A DNA stretch of 64,000 nucleotides, from positions 1,426,001 through 1,490,000 of the forward strand of contig NC_014010.1 of NCBI RefSeq assembly GCF_000024465.1, written 5' to 3'. Below the pieces are notes generated by a model, which worked only from the letters and a program-made list of their open reading frames with translations, had not been told where the DNA came from and ran no database searches. The stretch is from Candidatus Puniceispirillum marinum IMCC1322 (GTDB lineage Bacteria; Pseudomonadota; Alphaproteobacteria; Puniceispirillales; Puniceispirillaceae). The translations under genes and the position numbers were made by a program. Positions 18,174-27,220 of the stretch are shown piece after piece; positions within the stretch are counted from its first letter, which is position 1; each line of letters begins with the position of its first letter.

Positions 18174-20480
18174 TTAGTCATCAAGGCCATCAAAAAGGCC
18201 CTTCAAAAATGGCTTATAATGTTTCCATTGTTGCGAACTGCCTTGATACACTTTATCTCTTACTTGCACGTTAGATGCTGTTGTGACTCTGCGCCTATTA
18301 TTTTGGGGGGATAAACATTTTTCATCCCAGTCTAAATCGAGATACGTAATTAATTTATGTGTCTCGTCCGTCTGGTTCACTGTAAGCCGTTCGTAATCAA
18401 GGGTATAAATCCTTTTACCAAGCGCCGTGTCCCAAAACGCCATGAGGCTTTCATAGAGCTTGTGGTACCGAACGACATCACCAAGATCGTAACAGTAGCC
18501 AAGGCCATTGGATTTGAAATACTGTTTATAATTCGCCCAACATACGGCAGCCGGATTTCTTTTTACGTGAACTATTTTAGCTTCTGGGAATGCGGCGGCA
18601 AGCAACCCTATGTAACGAAAATTTTGGGGCATCTTGTCTGTAACCATCAGATTGCCATTGGACAAATTCTGCAATTTTGACAGATATTGTTCCCTGAATT
18701 TATGTATGGCATCTGTACTGATTGAAGTTGCGCCTCTGGCGATGAACCCACCATATTGAGCCACGAACGATAACTCACCAGCCCCCGTAACGTTTGAATG
18801 CGAGGAGATTATTTGTTCAACTAGCGTTGTGCCAGAGCGCGGCATGCCTACAATAAAAACTGGTGTTGGTTGATGGGCAAGATTACCAATATCTAGGGCG
18901 TTTTTTTCTATTTTCGGATAGCTGGATTGAAGTTGAGAAAATAGCTCAACATCCTGACTAATATTGTAATTTAAAAACTTCTTACGTAGCGCATTACCTT
19001 CACAATAATGAGTAAAAGCTTGCTCAAAATCCTCTAAATCCTCACTCGCCTTAGCTAAAGCAAAATTTATATGGCAACGTTGCTCTTCTGGCATTTTTTC
19101 GTCACGATATAGTTCTTGAAGCTTTGAATATTGGTCATCCTTTGTGAGGAATTTCTTCATTGTCGTAAGGTAATGGTAGGCTTTGGCATAACCCGGTTGC
19201 AACGCGATCGCGTCATTATAGCGTGCTTCTGCCACGTCTAATCGACCTAATTCCTGGAGCATTAAACCCAGATTAGCATGGGCAGCGACATAACCTGGTT
19301 GCAACGCGATCGCGTCATTATAGCTTGCTTCAGCCTCGTCTAATCGACCTAGTTCACGGCGTGTGCCAGCCAAATTAAAATGGGCTTTGGCATAGTCGGG
19401 CTGTAATGCTATCGCTTGTTCATAACTGGCCTCAGCCTCATCTAACCTACCCAAATCATGGAGCGTGCTAGCCAAGTTGAAATGGGCTTTGGCATAATCA
19501 GGTTGCAAGACAATCGCGTGCTTAAAATTTGCTTCGGCCGCATCTAATTTGGCAAGGCTTTGGCGCGTTATTCCCAAATTGATATGAGCATCTGTAAAGG
19601 TGGGGATCAACGCTATCACTTGCATATAGCTTACTTCAGCCTCATCTAATCTGCCCAGATCGTGAAGCGTGCTGGCCAAATTGAAATGGGCTTTGGCATA
19701 ATCAGGTTGCAAGGCAATCGCTTGTTTATAACTGGCTTCAGCCTCGCTTAATCTACCACATTCTTGGAGCGTGGCTGCTAAGTTGCCGTGCGCTTCCGCA
19801 TAGTCAGGTTGCAAGGCAATCGCTTGCTTATAACTGGCTTCAGCCTCGTCCAATCTTACTAGTTTCTGGAGTATCACACCCAAATTGCAATGAGCTTCGG
19901 CGTCTTTAGGAGATAATGTAACTGTCATTTGGATGGCGGTCAGCGCTTCCGCGTTTCGGTTCGTTTGCCCCAATATTGCTCCTAGCACCTTCCAGCCAAA
20001 TTGATGTCTGGGAAATGTCTTAGTAAGTGATAGCGCCTGCTTTTCAGCGTCACCATATTGTCCGGCTTGATAGCATTTCAATAAACTATCGAGTTGTGCC
20101 TGAGGTGGTGTTTTCCCTGCGACTGGCAATTTTGGAGACAAGGACAGAGCTTCCAATTTTTGGCTATCAAACCCGATCTTTTTTGCTTTCTTTATCGCAC
20201 GCTTGGCATCTTTAATTTGATTGTTTTTGATGAGTGCATCAACGTAGCTAAGCCAAAACTGTTCAACTTTTGGATTTACGTCTAAAGCCTTTTGAAACAA
20301 CTGTAATGCCGTTTCAGACTTGCCCATTGCGATAGCTATCAACCCTAAATTATGGTTAGCATCTGGATGCTTTGGCTGGGATTGCAATATAGCCTGATAA
20401 ATGCGTTCAGCTTTTTGGAGATTCCCTTGATTATGTGCGGCAACGCCATGCTGCAATGCTTGTTGAATTGTTAATTCCAT
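18174..20480 (-). CDS. TPR-repeat protein with C-terminal sulfotransferase domain
   Basis: A 768-residue fusion. Residues 1-435 are tetratricopeptide repeats; from about 197 to 435 there are seven nearly identical 34-residue units (DEAEASY, AIALQPDYA, AHFNLA). Residues 540-765 form a sulfotransferase domain with the 5'-phosphosulfate loop VGMPRSGTTLVEQII (PRSGTT at 547-552) and a 3'-phosphate segment, RNPAAVCWANYKQYF. Such fusions are common in marine bacteria and are thought to transfer sulfate from PAPS to surface glycans or peptides, but the acceptor is unknown. The strong resemblance between repeat units suggests recent repeat expansion. It is related to the 584-aa protein at 22603-24357, especially across the catalytic domain. 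Confidence 0.92.
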   Translation of the reverse strand: MELTIQQALQHGVAAHNQGNLQKAERIYQAILQSQPKHPDANHNLGLIAIAMGKSETALQLFQKALDVNPKVEQFWLSYVDALIKNNQIKDAKRAIKKAKKIGFDSQKLEALSLSPKLPVAGKTPPQAQLDSLLKCYQAGQYGDAEKQALSLTKTFPRHQFGWKVLGAILGQTNRNAEALTAIQMTVTLSPKDAEAHCNLGVILQKLVRLDEAEASYKQAIALQPDYAEAHGNLAATLQECGRLSEAEASYKQAIALQPDYAKAHFNLASTLHDLGRLDEAEVSYMQVIALIPTFTDAHINLGITRQSLAKLDAAEANFKHAIVLQPDYAKAHFNLASTLHDLGRLDEAEASYEQAIALQPDYAKAHFNLAGTRRELGRLDEAEASYNDAIALQPGYVAAHANLGLMLQELGRLDVAEARYNDAIALQPGYAKAYHYLTTMKKFLTKDDQYSKLQELYRDEKMPEEQRCHINFALAKASEDLEDFEQAFTHYCEGNALRKKFLNYNISQDVELFSQLQSSYPKIEKNALDIGNLAHQPTPVFIVGMPRSGTTLVEQIISSHSNVTGAGELSFVAQYGGFIARGATSISTDAIHKFREQYLSKLQNLSNGNLMVTDKMPQNFRYIGLLAAAFPEAKIVHVKRNPAAVCWANYKQYFKSNGLGYCYDLGDVVRYHKLYESLMAFWDTALGKRIYTLDYERLTVNQTDETHKLITYLDLDWDEKCLSPQNNRRRVTTASNVQVRDKVYQGSSQQWKHYKPFLKGLFDGLDD
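19176..19892 (-). repeat. Seven tandem 102-bp TPR-coding repeats
   Basis: Within the TPR-sulfotransferase gene, 34-codon units repeat with high nucleotide similarity. For example, the CGATCGCGTCATTATAG segment occurs identically in two adjacent units. Copy-number change by slippage or recombination is likely. Confidence 0.75.
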
Positions 20481-20767
20481 TACATGCCCGCAAGGGTTAC
20501 TTCAACCATTTTTAAGCTCCTGTTTTACGCGGAATTAATTTATTTATTTTTTTGAATAGCGAAATAATAATAAGATATTGAAATATACGCTTTTGCTTGC
20601 AATTTCTGATAAATTTTTAATTATCCACCCATATATACAGACCAAGAGCACCCTATAACGTAAACAGGATTTCATAGACTTTAATAGAACTATCACTTGC
20701 ATTCTTGCTTAGTCAAACGTTGCTTAGGTCTCTGCATTTCAAATCCAAAAGTACGGTTGCCAGAGCG

Positions 20768-20942
20768 CAAATATGTCATAGGCGAGCTTACATCTTCAGC
20801 AACTCAAAAAGTGATTCTAGAAAAGATGGGACATAGAAATTGCGCAGAGGTAAATCTTTCTAGATTTTCTGATGGCAATAGAAGGCCATTTGCGTCGGTT
20901 GTTGACCCTGAAATAATCGTGCTTGCCGAGGAGGTTCTTTAG
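20768..20942 (+). pseudogene. 3' fragment of a GNAT acetyltransferase gene (duplicated piece)
   Basis: The last 57 codons (KYVIGELTSSATQKVILEKM and following, to a TAG stop) copy the end of the broken gene at 24556-25179. The frame can be extended upstream to 20697, but the sequence before 20768 is unrelated to the acetyltransferase, so the fragment has lost its catalytic core and start. Confidence 0.8.
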
Positions 20943-21698
20943 CCTTATCGCCCGAAGCTATCATTGGAGCTTATGTGTTCGTGCCGACCACTCTCTGGCC
21001 TCCGGTTGCGGGGCTGGTGATCATATTCGGAATTGATTGGGCATGTAGTTGCAGAGATGAGCTTTGTCTAGCGCTTGTATTCTGGCTGATTTTCTGTCTC
21101 TATCATACATAACAGATATCAATTTTTGTGGTTTGATTGAATGCCCCCGCAGTTGCAGATAAAACTGCCCAAGGATAAAGAAAAGCTTTTGCTAGCTTTG
21201 TTCCATAAGGGCAAATTTTCCACTATCATCCAGCAAGTTCAGGATTTAAGACTGCATTTTCCAAAAGACGTGTTTCTGTTAAACATTCTGGGCGCGTCTT
21301 ATGCGCACTGTAACGACTTTACAAGCGCTATTGAGACATACAGCCAGGCCATCAGCATTAGTCCCAAGGATGCTGAATTACATTTCAATCTTGGTAGGGC
21401 CAAGAAAATGACTGGGGATATAGATGGCGCACTGACAAGCTATCAACAAGCCCTGCGGCTTAATCCTAGAAATGCTACTATCTACAACAATATTGGCAAT
21501 TTATGGCTGAGCAAGGGCAACTTGCCCAAAGCTGTAGACAATTTACAAATGAGCATCAAATATAAGTCAGACTTTGCTTTTGCCCATTTTAACTTGGGAT
21601 GTGCATTTCAGGCACAGCAAAGATTTGATGATGCTATAGACAGTTACAACAAAGCCATTCTACACAAGCCAGATTACTTTGAAGCCCAACATAATCTG
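20768..21698 (+). repeat. 931-bp inverted duplication, left copy (IR3-L)
   Basis: Reverse complement of 23800-24730, with no net indel (paired coordinates sum to 45498) and no mismatch in the segments I compared; the encoded 186-residue N-termini are identical. It contains the 3' end of a broken acetyltransferase gene, the shared promoter region and the first 186 codons of the TPR gene. The right copy is continuous with the rest of the acetyltransferase gene, so the left copy is probably the derived one. Confidence 0.95.
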
Positions 21699-22547
21699 AT
21701 TGATATTTTGACATATCACATTCCCAACGCCGATGGCTCCAATTCCTTGATAAAGGCCAACAATGCTATCCGCTCCATTAAAATGAACGATATAAGCCAA
21801 TCACTGTTTTTAAACCGCGATATAAAGGCTTATTACAAACAAATGTATGATATTGTTTCGCTATATGATGTTGAAAAACCTTGGCCATATTCGCAGATTT
21901 ATCAAAGAAATGATGTGGATCTAAACTGCAAAAGACATAAATCTATTTTTGAAAAACATAATGTCATCCCAAAATTTTGTTTTGGGTGCTATAAAGTGGA
22001 AATTCTTCCAATTAATGTGGCTGATCTTTTTAAGACAGTATTTCTTTTCAGCAAGCTGAAACTTCAAAACAACAATGCTAGGAAATGTTTTGTTGAACTA
22101 AGACCAAAAATTTCAGGAACCTATAAGGGACTGATTTACTGCTCAAGCCTTGATGAGGCTATTAGTGCAAAGCAAGCACTGGCTGATTTCACAGCCCCCC
22201 ATTTTCAAAAAGCACCGCAAATAAGCATAAAACGGGGTTGTAGCGAATTTGGTGAGTTATATCCGGACTATAAACATATAAACTATACTGGCGCACAAAA
22301 AATGATCTATCCTGAAGCATGGGCTGCTGCTGAAGATATCTATGATAGGCAGCAAACCTTTTCTGAAAAACCACAAATCACCTTGTCAATTTTGAGCCTT
22401 AGCAATGCGCTAACCATGCTAAATTGGCTTAGCTATGCTAAAATTATAGGTGATAGTAGTTATCACGACATAAGCAATAATGTTTCAGTCTCCAAGTATA
22501 TTGAGACGAATTTGAAAAACCAGATCACAAAGCGTGTTTTATCTTAA
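21141..22547 (+). CDS. TPR protein with unrecognised cysteine-containing C-terminal domain
   Basis: A 468-residue protein. Residues 1-186 are TPRs identical to those of the leftward gene at 22603-24357, because they lie in the 931-bp inverted duplication. From residue 187 it is completely different: no sulfotransferase motifs, but a domain with KFCFGCYKVE (278-287), RKCFVELRPKISGTYKG (314-330), LIYC (331-334) and IKRGCSEFGELYPDY (363-377). The five cysteines at 280, 283, 316, 334 and 367 could bind a metal or form a catalytic centre; I do not recognise the family. It may be a chimera made when the duplication joined a TPR start to an older C-terminus, or an original gene that received the TPR region by conversion. 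Confidence 0.85.
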   Translation: MPPQLQIKLPKDKEKLLLALFHKGKFSTIIQQVQDLRLHFPKDVFLLNILGASYAHCNDFTSAIETYSQAISISPKDAELHFNLGRAKKMTGDIDGALTSYQQALRLNPRNATIYNNIGNLWLSKGNLPKAVDNLQMSIKYKSDFAFAHFNLGCAFQAQQRFDDAIDSYNKAILHKPDYFEAQHNLIDILTYHIPNADGSNSLIKANNAIRSIKMNDISQSLFLNRDIKAYYKQMYDIVSLYDVEKPWPYSQIYQRNDVDLNCKRHKSIFEKHNVIPKFCFGCYKVEILPINVADLFKTVFLFSKLKLQNNNARKCFVELRPKISGTYKGLIYCSSLDEAISAKQALADFTAPHFQKAPQISIKRGCSEFGELYPDYKHINYTGAQKMIYPEAWAAAEDIYDRQQTFSEKPQITLSILSLSNALTMLNWLSYAKIIGDSSYHDISNNVSVSKYIETNLKNQITKRVLS

Positions 22548-22602
22548 GAGCTCATGCAAAATATCATCAAGGTTGCCAGACCCGTTTGCTTATGACGCAT
22601 TT

Positions 22603-24357
22603 TTATGAGTCTAATATCTCAATCATAGGCTTTAAAAATGCTTGATATGCTTCCCATGAGTCAGAAGATCCCTGGTAAATTTTATTGCGCACTTGCATGC
22701 TAGACGCGGTTGTTACTATTGATTTTTGTTTCTGAATATCTAGATAAGAACGATCCCAGCGTAGTCCTAAATAATGGAATAATTGCTGAGCTTCATCTTC
22801 GGGGCTTTCGGTTAGTTTTTCATAGTTCAGACTATAAATTGCCCTAGGAAACACTTTCTGCCAGAACTTCATCATGTTGTTATATAAAATATAATAATGT
22901 GCGATATCCTGCATATCAAAGGTGAAAGCCATACCCTCTGCTGGAAAGTAGGTTTTAAAATTTGACCAACAGATTGCTGCTGGTTTTCTGGTTATATGAA
23001 CAATTTTGGCGTGAGGAAACGCTTTTTTAATAAAGCCAATCCATCTAAAGTTAAGTGGCATTTTGTCTGTAAAAAATGCTGGATTACCGTCATTCTCAAG
23101 ATATTTTAAATAACGATCACGTATATTGATTATCGTTTTATTTTTATTTTTATTTTTCTGTTTATACCACCCACTCTCATGCACTGATTTATTCATATAT
23201 TCAAGCTCACCCAAAGCGGTGACGTCAGGGTGGGCTGCGATAATTTGCTCAACTAAGGTGGTTCCTGACCGAGGCATGCCCACTATAAAAATTGGCTGTG
23301 GCTCGAAACTTTCAATTCTTAAATTCATATCTCCAATATCTGAATTAAAATATTTTAGTATATTATTGAAAATTGTTACATCCTTATTAAATGTATAATT
23401 AAGCTGACATTTTCTGTTTGAATTGGCTGAAATCAGATATTGCATGCCTGCTTGCGCGTTCTGATTGTCAAATTCTATTTGTGCCAATGCATAGTCAAAG
23501 AACATTCTATCTGGGCTTCCTTTTAACGAAGCCATTCTCTTATCAAGAATATGTTTAAAAATTGGGTCGGTACGTGCTACTTTTTCCACTGACGTATAAT
23601 GGTAATATGGTTCGGCATAGTTTGTTTGTTTTTTAATTGATTCGATATAAAGGACTTTTGCGCGTTCTCGATTTCCCATCGCCCGTTCCAAGTTGCCAAG
23701 ACTGTTGTAAGACAGTGCAAAATTTGGATTTATCTTAATGGCCGCTTCAAAGGCTTTGCGCGCATGTACAAAATTTCGCACCTCAAAACATACAACACCC
23801 AGATTATGTTGGGCTTCAAAGTAATCTGGCTTGTGTAGAATGGCTTTGTTGTAACTGTCTATAGCATCATCAAATCTTTGCTGTGCCTGAAATGCACATC
23901 CCAAGTTAAAATGGGCAAAAGCAAAGTCTGACTTATATTTGATGCTCATTTGTAAATTGTCTACAGCTTTGGGCAAGTTGCCCTTGCTCAGCCATAAATT
24001 GCCAATATTGTTGTAGATAGTAGCATTTCTAGGATTAAGCCGCAGGGCTTGTTGATAGCTTGTCAGTGCGCCATCTATATCCCCAGTCATTTTCTTGGCC
24101 CTACCAAGATTGAAATGTAATTCAGCATCCTTGGGACTAATGCTGATGGCCTGGCTGTATGTCTCAATAGCGCTTGTAAAGTCGTTACAGTGCGCATAAG
24201 ACGCGCCCAGAATGTTTAACAGAAACACGTCTTTTGGAAAATGCAGTCTTAAATCCTGAACTTGCTGGATGATAGTGGAAAATTTGCCCTTATGGAACAA
24301 AGCTAGCAAAAGCTTTTCTTTATCCTTGGGCAGTTTTATCTGCAACTGCGGGGGCAT
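22603..24357 (-). CDS. TPR-repeat protein with C-terminal sulfotransferase domain
   Basis: 584 residues: TPRs from 15 to about 250, then a sulfotransferase domain with FIVGMPRSGTTLVEQIIA (PRSGTT at 362-367), KMPLNFRWIGFIKKAFP and a 3'-phosphate segment, RKPAAICWSNFKTYFP. It is predicted to use PAPS as donor; the acceptor is unknown. It is convergent with the preceding TPR gene across 55 bp, and shares its promoter region and first 186 codons with that gene through the inverted duplication. It parallels the larger protein at 18174-20480, so the region carries two sulfotransferase fusions. Confidence 0.92.
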   Translation of the reverse strand: MPPQLQIKLPKDKEKLLLALFHKGKFSTIIQQVQDLRLHFPKDVFLLNILGASYAHCNDFTSAIETYSQAISISPKDAELHFNLGRAKKMTGDIDGALTSYQQALRLNPRNATIYNNIGNLWLSKGNLPKAVDNLQMSIKYKSDFAFAHFNLGCAFQAQQRFDDAIDSYNKAILHKPDYFEAQHNLGVVCFEVRNFVHARKAFEAAIKINPNFALSYNSLGNLERAMGNRERAKVLYIESIKKQTNYAEPYYHYTSVEKVARTDPIFKHILDKRMASLKGSPDRMFFDYALAQIEFDNQNAQAGMQYLISANSNRKCQLNYTFNKDVTIFNNILKYFNSDIGDMNLRIESFEPQPIFIVGMPRSGTTLVEQIIAAHPDVTALGELEYMNKSVHESGWYKQKNKNKNKTIINIRDRYLKYLENDGNPAFFTDKMPLNFRWIGFIKKAFPHAKIVHITRKPAAICWSNFKTYFPAEGMAFTFDMQDIAHYYILYNNMMKFWQKVFPRAIYSLNYEKLTESPEDEAQQLFHYLGLRWDRSYLDIQKQKSIVTTASSMQVRNKIYQGSSDSWEAYQAFLKPMIEILDS

Positions 24358-24730
24358 TCAATCAAACCACAAAAATTGATATCTGTTATGTATGATAGAG
24401 ACAGAAAATCAGCCAGAATACAAGCGCTAGACAAAGCTCATCTCTGCAACTACATGCCCAATCAATTCCGAATATGATCACCAGCCCCGCAACCGGAGGC
24501 CAGAGAGTGGTCGGCACGAACACATAAGCTCCAATGATAGCTTCGGGCGATAAGGCTAAAGAACCTCCTCGGCAAGCACGATTATTTCAGGGTCAACAAC
24601 CGACGCAAATGGCCTTCTATTGCCATCAGAAAATCTAGAAAGATTTACCTCTGCGCAATTTCTATGTCCCATCTTTTCTAGAATCACTTTTTGAGTTGCT
24701 GAAGATGTAAGCTCGCCTATGACATATTTG
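23800..24730 (-). repeat. 931-bp inverted duplication, right copy (IR3-R)
   Basis: Pairs with 20768-21698. Outer end at 24730, inside the acetyltransferase pseudogene; inner end at 23800, inside the TPR region of the sulfotransferase gene. The 2101 bp between the copies could invert by homologous recombination without changing either protein, because both copies encode the same N-terminus. Confidence 0.95.
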
Positions 24731-25179
24731 TACCCAAGTAATTTTGTTCGGCGACTGATCTCTTTACGCAGCGCTTGCTAAATTCCCTTAGACGTGTGAG
24801 GTAGCGATACTGCGGCCATATCAACAAGCAAAGCGTCTCCCATAATCAGATGCCTCTGTTGTAAATAGCTTGTCTCCAGCATTTGAAACAACTTAGAGAT
24901 CAATTTGTATTTTTCTTGAAACGGAAGGTGATTCTTAGGGCGATTCTTCAGTAAGTCTCTAGCTACAAGGACGCCGAGTAATTCGCCACTCGTCGCATCT
25001 GTTGCCGCCAAGGATAAGCCATCTTTGATGTCGTCAAAAAAAGTAGGCCGAAGATAGGCTCTGTATTCTTCAAGATCGGTATTTAGGGCAACATGCAAAA
25101 CACTTTAACTCGCAAAGTTACTGCTCGCCAAGGCAAAAGCCTTTTCGGCCAAATGCGCGTCCAGCGTCCTGATTTCCAT
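24556..25179 (-). pseudogene. GNAT-type acetyltransferase gene with two in-frame stops
   Basis: One continuous frame of about 207 codons starts at ATG 25179 (MEIRTLDAHLAEK) and ends at TAG 24556. It is interrupted by TAA at 25105-25107 and TAG at 24778-24780, with no frame change. Across the stops the protein reads on smoothly: SSNFAS then SVLHVALNTDLEEY, and HTSKGI then QALRKEISRRTKLLGYKY. The pattern, including the QALRKE helix after a glycine turn, is that of a GNAT N-acetyltransferase. It is probably dead; the substrate is unknown. Confidence 0.8.
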
Positions 25180-25704
25180 CTGCATCATTATTAAAGGTTA
25201 GCAGATCGATCATCAAAATTACAATGTGACCCTCGAGCCCCTTTTGGCATCACTGTTTGTCTCAACGGCAAGGGAACGATTCGATCCTTATTCAATATTT
25301 AGTAGCATTTGGTTACTTTAAATACTATATCTAGAAAAGTTATCTGTTTTGCTTGACTTAAAAAAAGAACAAAGGTAGAACAAAAATAGAGGTTCGCCAC
25401 TTAGTCTCCCTAACAAAAGGCAAAAAGACATGAATGATTCAACATTTGACGCCAGCAGACTTTCGATCACTAACGGCCTCTCATCCGGATATCGGAAAAA
25501 GACGAGAAATGTGCAAATGAAAGCAATGATCACGCTGCTGACTTGTGGAACTTTAGTTTACGTAATTACCAATCATATATTTTAGTCATCATAATCGGTA
25601 ATTAAAGTCTCCTAACCACCAATATACGCACGCATTGGCCAAACTTTGGTTCAACGTTAACAGATCAGGTGCCGTGATACATTACTAAGATTGGAAGGTG
25701 AATA
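25180..25704. other. 525 bp without a recognisable gene
   Basis: AT-rich spacer between the acetyltransferase pseudogene and the DUF1330 gene. A 71-codon minus-strand frame (25318-25533) has no family resemblance or ribosome site and I do not call it. An AAGGTG ribosome site near 25694-25699 serves the next gene. Confidence 0.4.
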
Positions 25705-25998
25705 ATGTCTAAAGGTTATTTGGTTGCTAACATAAGAGTCACGGACCAAGACAGGTTTCAAGAATTCTCCGGTATGGCAGGACCAGCTATTAAAAAATAT
25801 GGCGGTAGGGTACTTGCACGCGGTCCCGTCGCTGACAGACTTGAAGGCGATGTTAGTGGCATTGTTATGATGATTGAGTTTGAAAGCAAAGAAGCTGCAA
25901 ACACATTTTATCATAGCGAAGAGTATCAGGCCGCAAAAGCTGTAAGAGAGGAATGTTCAGATACTGATTTAATGATCGCAGAAGGCGTGTCTGATTAA
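25705..25998 (+). CDS. DUF1330 family protein
   Basis: A 97-residue protein of the dimeric ferredoxin-like DUF1330 family: SKGYLVANIRVTD at the start, YGGRVLARGPV in the middle and a conserved segment, IEFESKEAANTFYHSEEYQAAK. Function is unknown, though related folds include small oxygenases and dimeric stress-related proteins. It ends 3 bp before the integrase remnant on the opposite strand, so it could be old cargo or a chromosomal gene disrupted by insertion. Confidence 0.88.
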   Translation: MSKGYLVANIRVTDQDRFQEFSGMAGPAIKKYGGRVLARGPVADRLEGDVSGIVMMIEFESKEAANTFYHSEEYQAAKAVREECSDTDLMIAEGVSD

Positions 25999-26001
25999 AT
26001 T

Positions 26002-26484
26002 TCAGCACTCAATTTTCCGCATCCATTTAGCCAGTATATCCACGCTACAGCCTTTACCACAGGCATGACCGATGTCTATTGTGTCCCTCTCTTAGACTAT
26101 GCCTAAAGCTATCGATAACGCAGCCCTCTGGTACCCTTGGTTTAAGCCACTTAATTAAAGCCGCACTGGCGGAGTTAGCGTTGCACTTGGTCTCATTACA
26201 GTATCTTGCAAAGGCAAATTTTAGACCTCCATCAACAATCCTCAATGCCGCTTCATAAGAGCTCCCCACCAACGGAATATCTCTCTCACTAGCAATATTA
26301 TCTTCAGGGATAAATATCCCGATGAAGGGATTGAGTTAGCAATACCAAGTTCTTTTGAAGCTAGGTTATAAATAGCCTTAATAGAGGACAGAACACGCCT
26401 GACGAAGTGATAAATACCAAAACGGACACGGATATATGAGGATTGATTGTACGTCATTCTGCACGACACCTGACCTGTTAGCAC
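26002..26484 (-). pseudogene. Degenerate tyrosine integrase (older copy at tRNA-Phe)
   Basis: Fragments of an integrase like the one at 28464-29630 survive: an N-terminus (MTYNQSSYIRVRFGIYHFVRR) at 26484-26390, a middle piece with VGSSYEAALRIVDGG and NANSASAALIKWLKPRV, the HxxR region as DSFRHSLRE, and a C-terminus KGCSVDILAKWMRKIE ending at 26002. There are internal deletions and frameshifts. Where the active gene has SSYGKG, this reads HACGKG, so the likely nucleophilic tyrosine is lost. The catalytic part is closer to the integrase of element 1, the N-terminus closer to that of element 2. It marks an earlier insertion at the same tRNA. Confidence 0.9.
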
Positions 26485-26537
26485 AATAAATGCTTATATA
26501 TCAGTCATGTAGGTGAAGTAGTGGTGCCCGGGGGCGG
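26391..26537 (-). repeat. 147-bp direct repeat, left copy (old attachment junction)
   Basis: Matches 29537-29683 with about six mismatches. It covers the integrase 5' end, its upstream region and the last 16-17 bp of tRNA-Phe (26521-26537). It shows that two related elements inserted one after the other at the same tRNA 3' end. Confidence 0.9.
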
Positions 26538-26902
26538 TAGTAGATTCCCACACTAGGCACTTACATGCACAGCTACATAAGCATTACAGCCAGTTTACGT
26601 ATCATTGATACACAGTCAACAGGCACACTCTGTGCGTCAGTTTGTACGTCAGTCAGAAATCTTCGGGTAATGGAATAGACCTATATATCCTTACCGTTAT
26701 CAGTACAGAGTAAATGACCAGCTAAGTGCTATCTGAGTTTCGTATGAGTATAGGGTAAGTGGGTGTGTAGGTGATATTCATCTCAACCCTGAATAACAGT
26801 TATCTGTAGCAGCTAAACTGCATTAATAATCTTCATAAGACACGTATCTATCATCACTTACATGACCCATGCAGAAATCTTCTGGCAATGGAAAGAACCT
26901 AC
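26520..26902 (+). repeat. Terminal inverted repeat of element 2, left copy (IR2-L)
   Basis: 383 bp, the exact reverse complement of 27996-28378 as far as I could compare (coordinates sum to 54898). The outer tip is the tRNA-Phe 3' end (GTGGTGCCCGGGGGCGG, 26521-26537). GCCAGTTTA is at 26589-26597 and GTCAACAGGCACA at 26615-26627, the motifs shared with IR1. It also holds two 29-bp direct repeats at 26654-26682 and 26872-26900 with five differences (both start CAGAAATCTTC). Confidence 0.97.
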
Positions 26903-27001
26903 TAGAATAAAGGGGGGTAACTAAGTTGACTAGGTGCTCTTTTATGAAATACGATATCAATCACTGTGAGAATTATATTTGAGTCTTAAAAGGATTTAAT
27001 C

Positions 27002-27139
27002 ATGTCAGAAAAAGAAGAAAACAAAGAAAATGAAGAAAACGAAGGTGGAAAATTAAGTTCCGCCATAGGTTCGGGTATCAAGTATGCCATTGTAGCTACA
27101 ATATTATATTATGCTGCAAAATGGTTAGGATGGGTTTAA
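27002..27139 (+). CDS. 45-aa acidic single-helix membrane peptide (element 2 cargo)
   Basis: The peptide starts with a strongly charged Lys/Glu/Asn segment (about 15 residues) and ends with a hydrophobic helix (KYAIVATILYYAAKWLGWV). An AAAGGA ribosome site precedes the ATG by about 7 bp, supporting translation. It is 81 bp upstream of the lipoprotein gene on the same strand. I do not recognise it. Its size and tail-anchor layout recall small membrane toxins or envelope stress peptides, but nothing proves that. Confidence 0.6.
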   Translation: MSEKEENKENEENEGGKLSSAIGSGIKYAIVATILYYAAKWLGWV

Positions 27140-27220
27140 TCCTCTAAACATTTTCTTGCCGAACTGCTTTTATCATGTTTTGAATTTTAACCATTTTTCA
27201 ATGTAATCAGGTAGATTTAA

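Noticed and set aside
20768-24730. Composite transposon with the 931-bp repeats as insertion sequences
   Set aside because: The repeats encode no transposase and have no terminal short repeats or target duplication. They are copied chromosomal coding DNA.
25318-25533. 71-codon leftward ORF as a gene
   Set aside because: No ribosome site, no family resemblance, unusual hydrophobic composition consistent with AT-rich chance reading.
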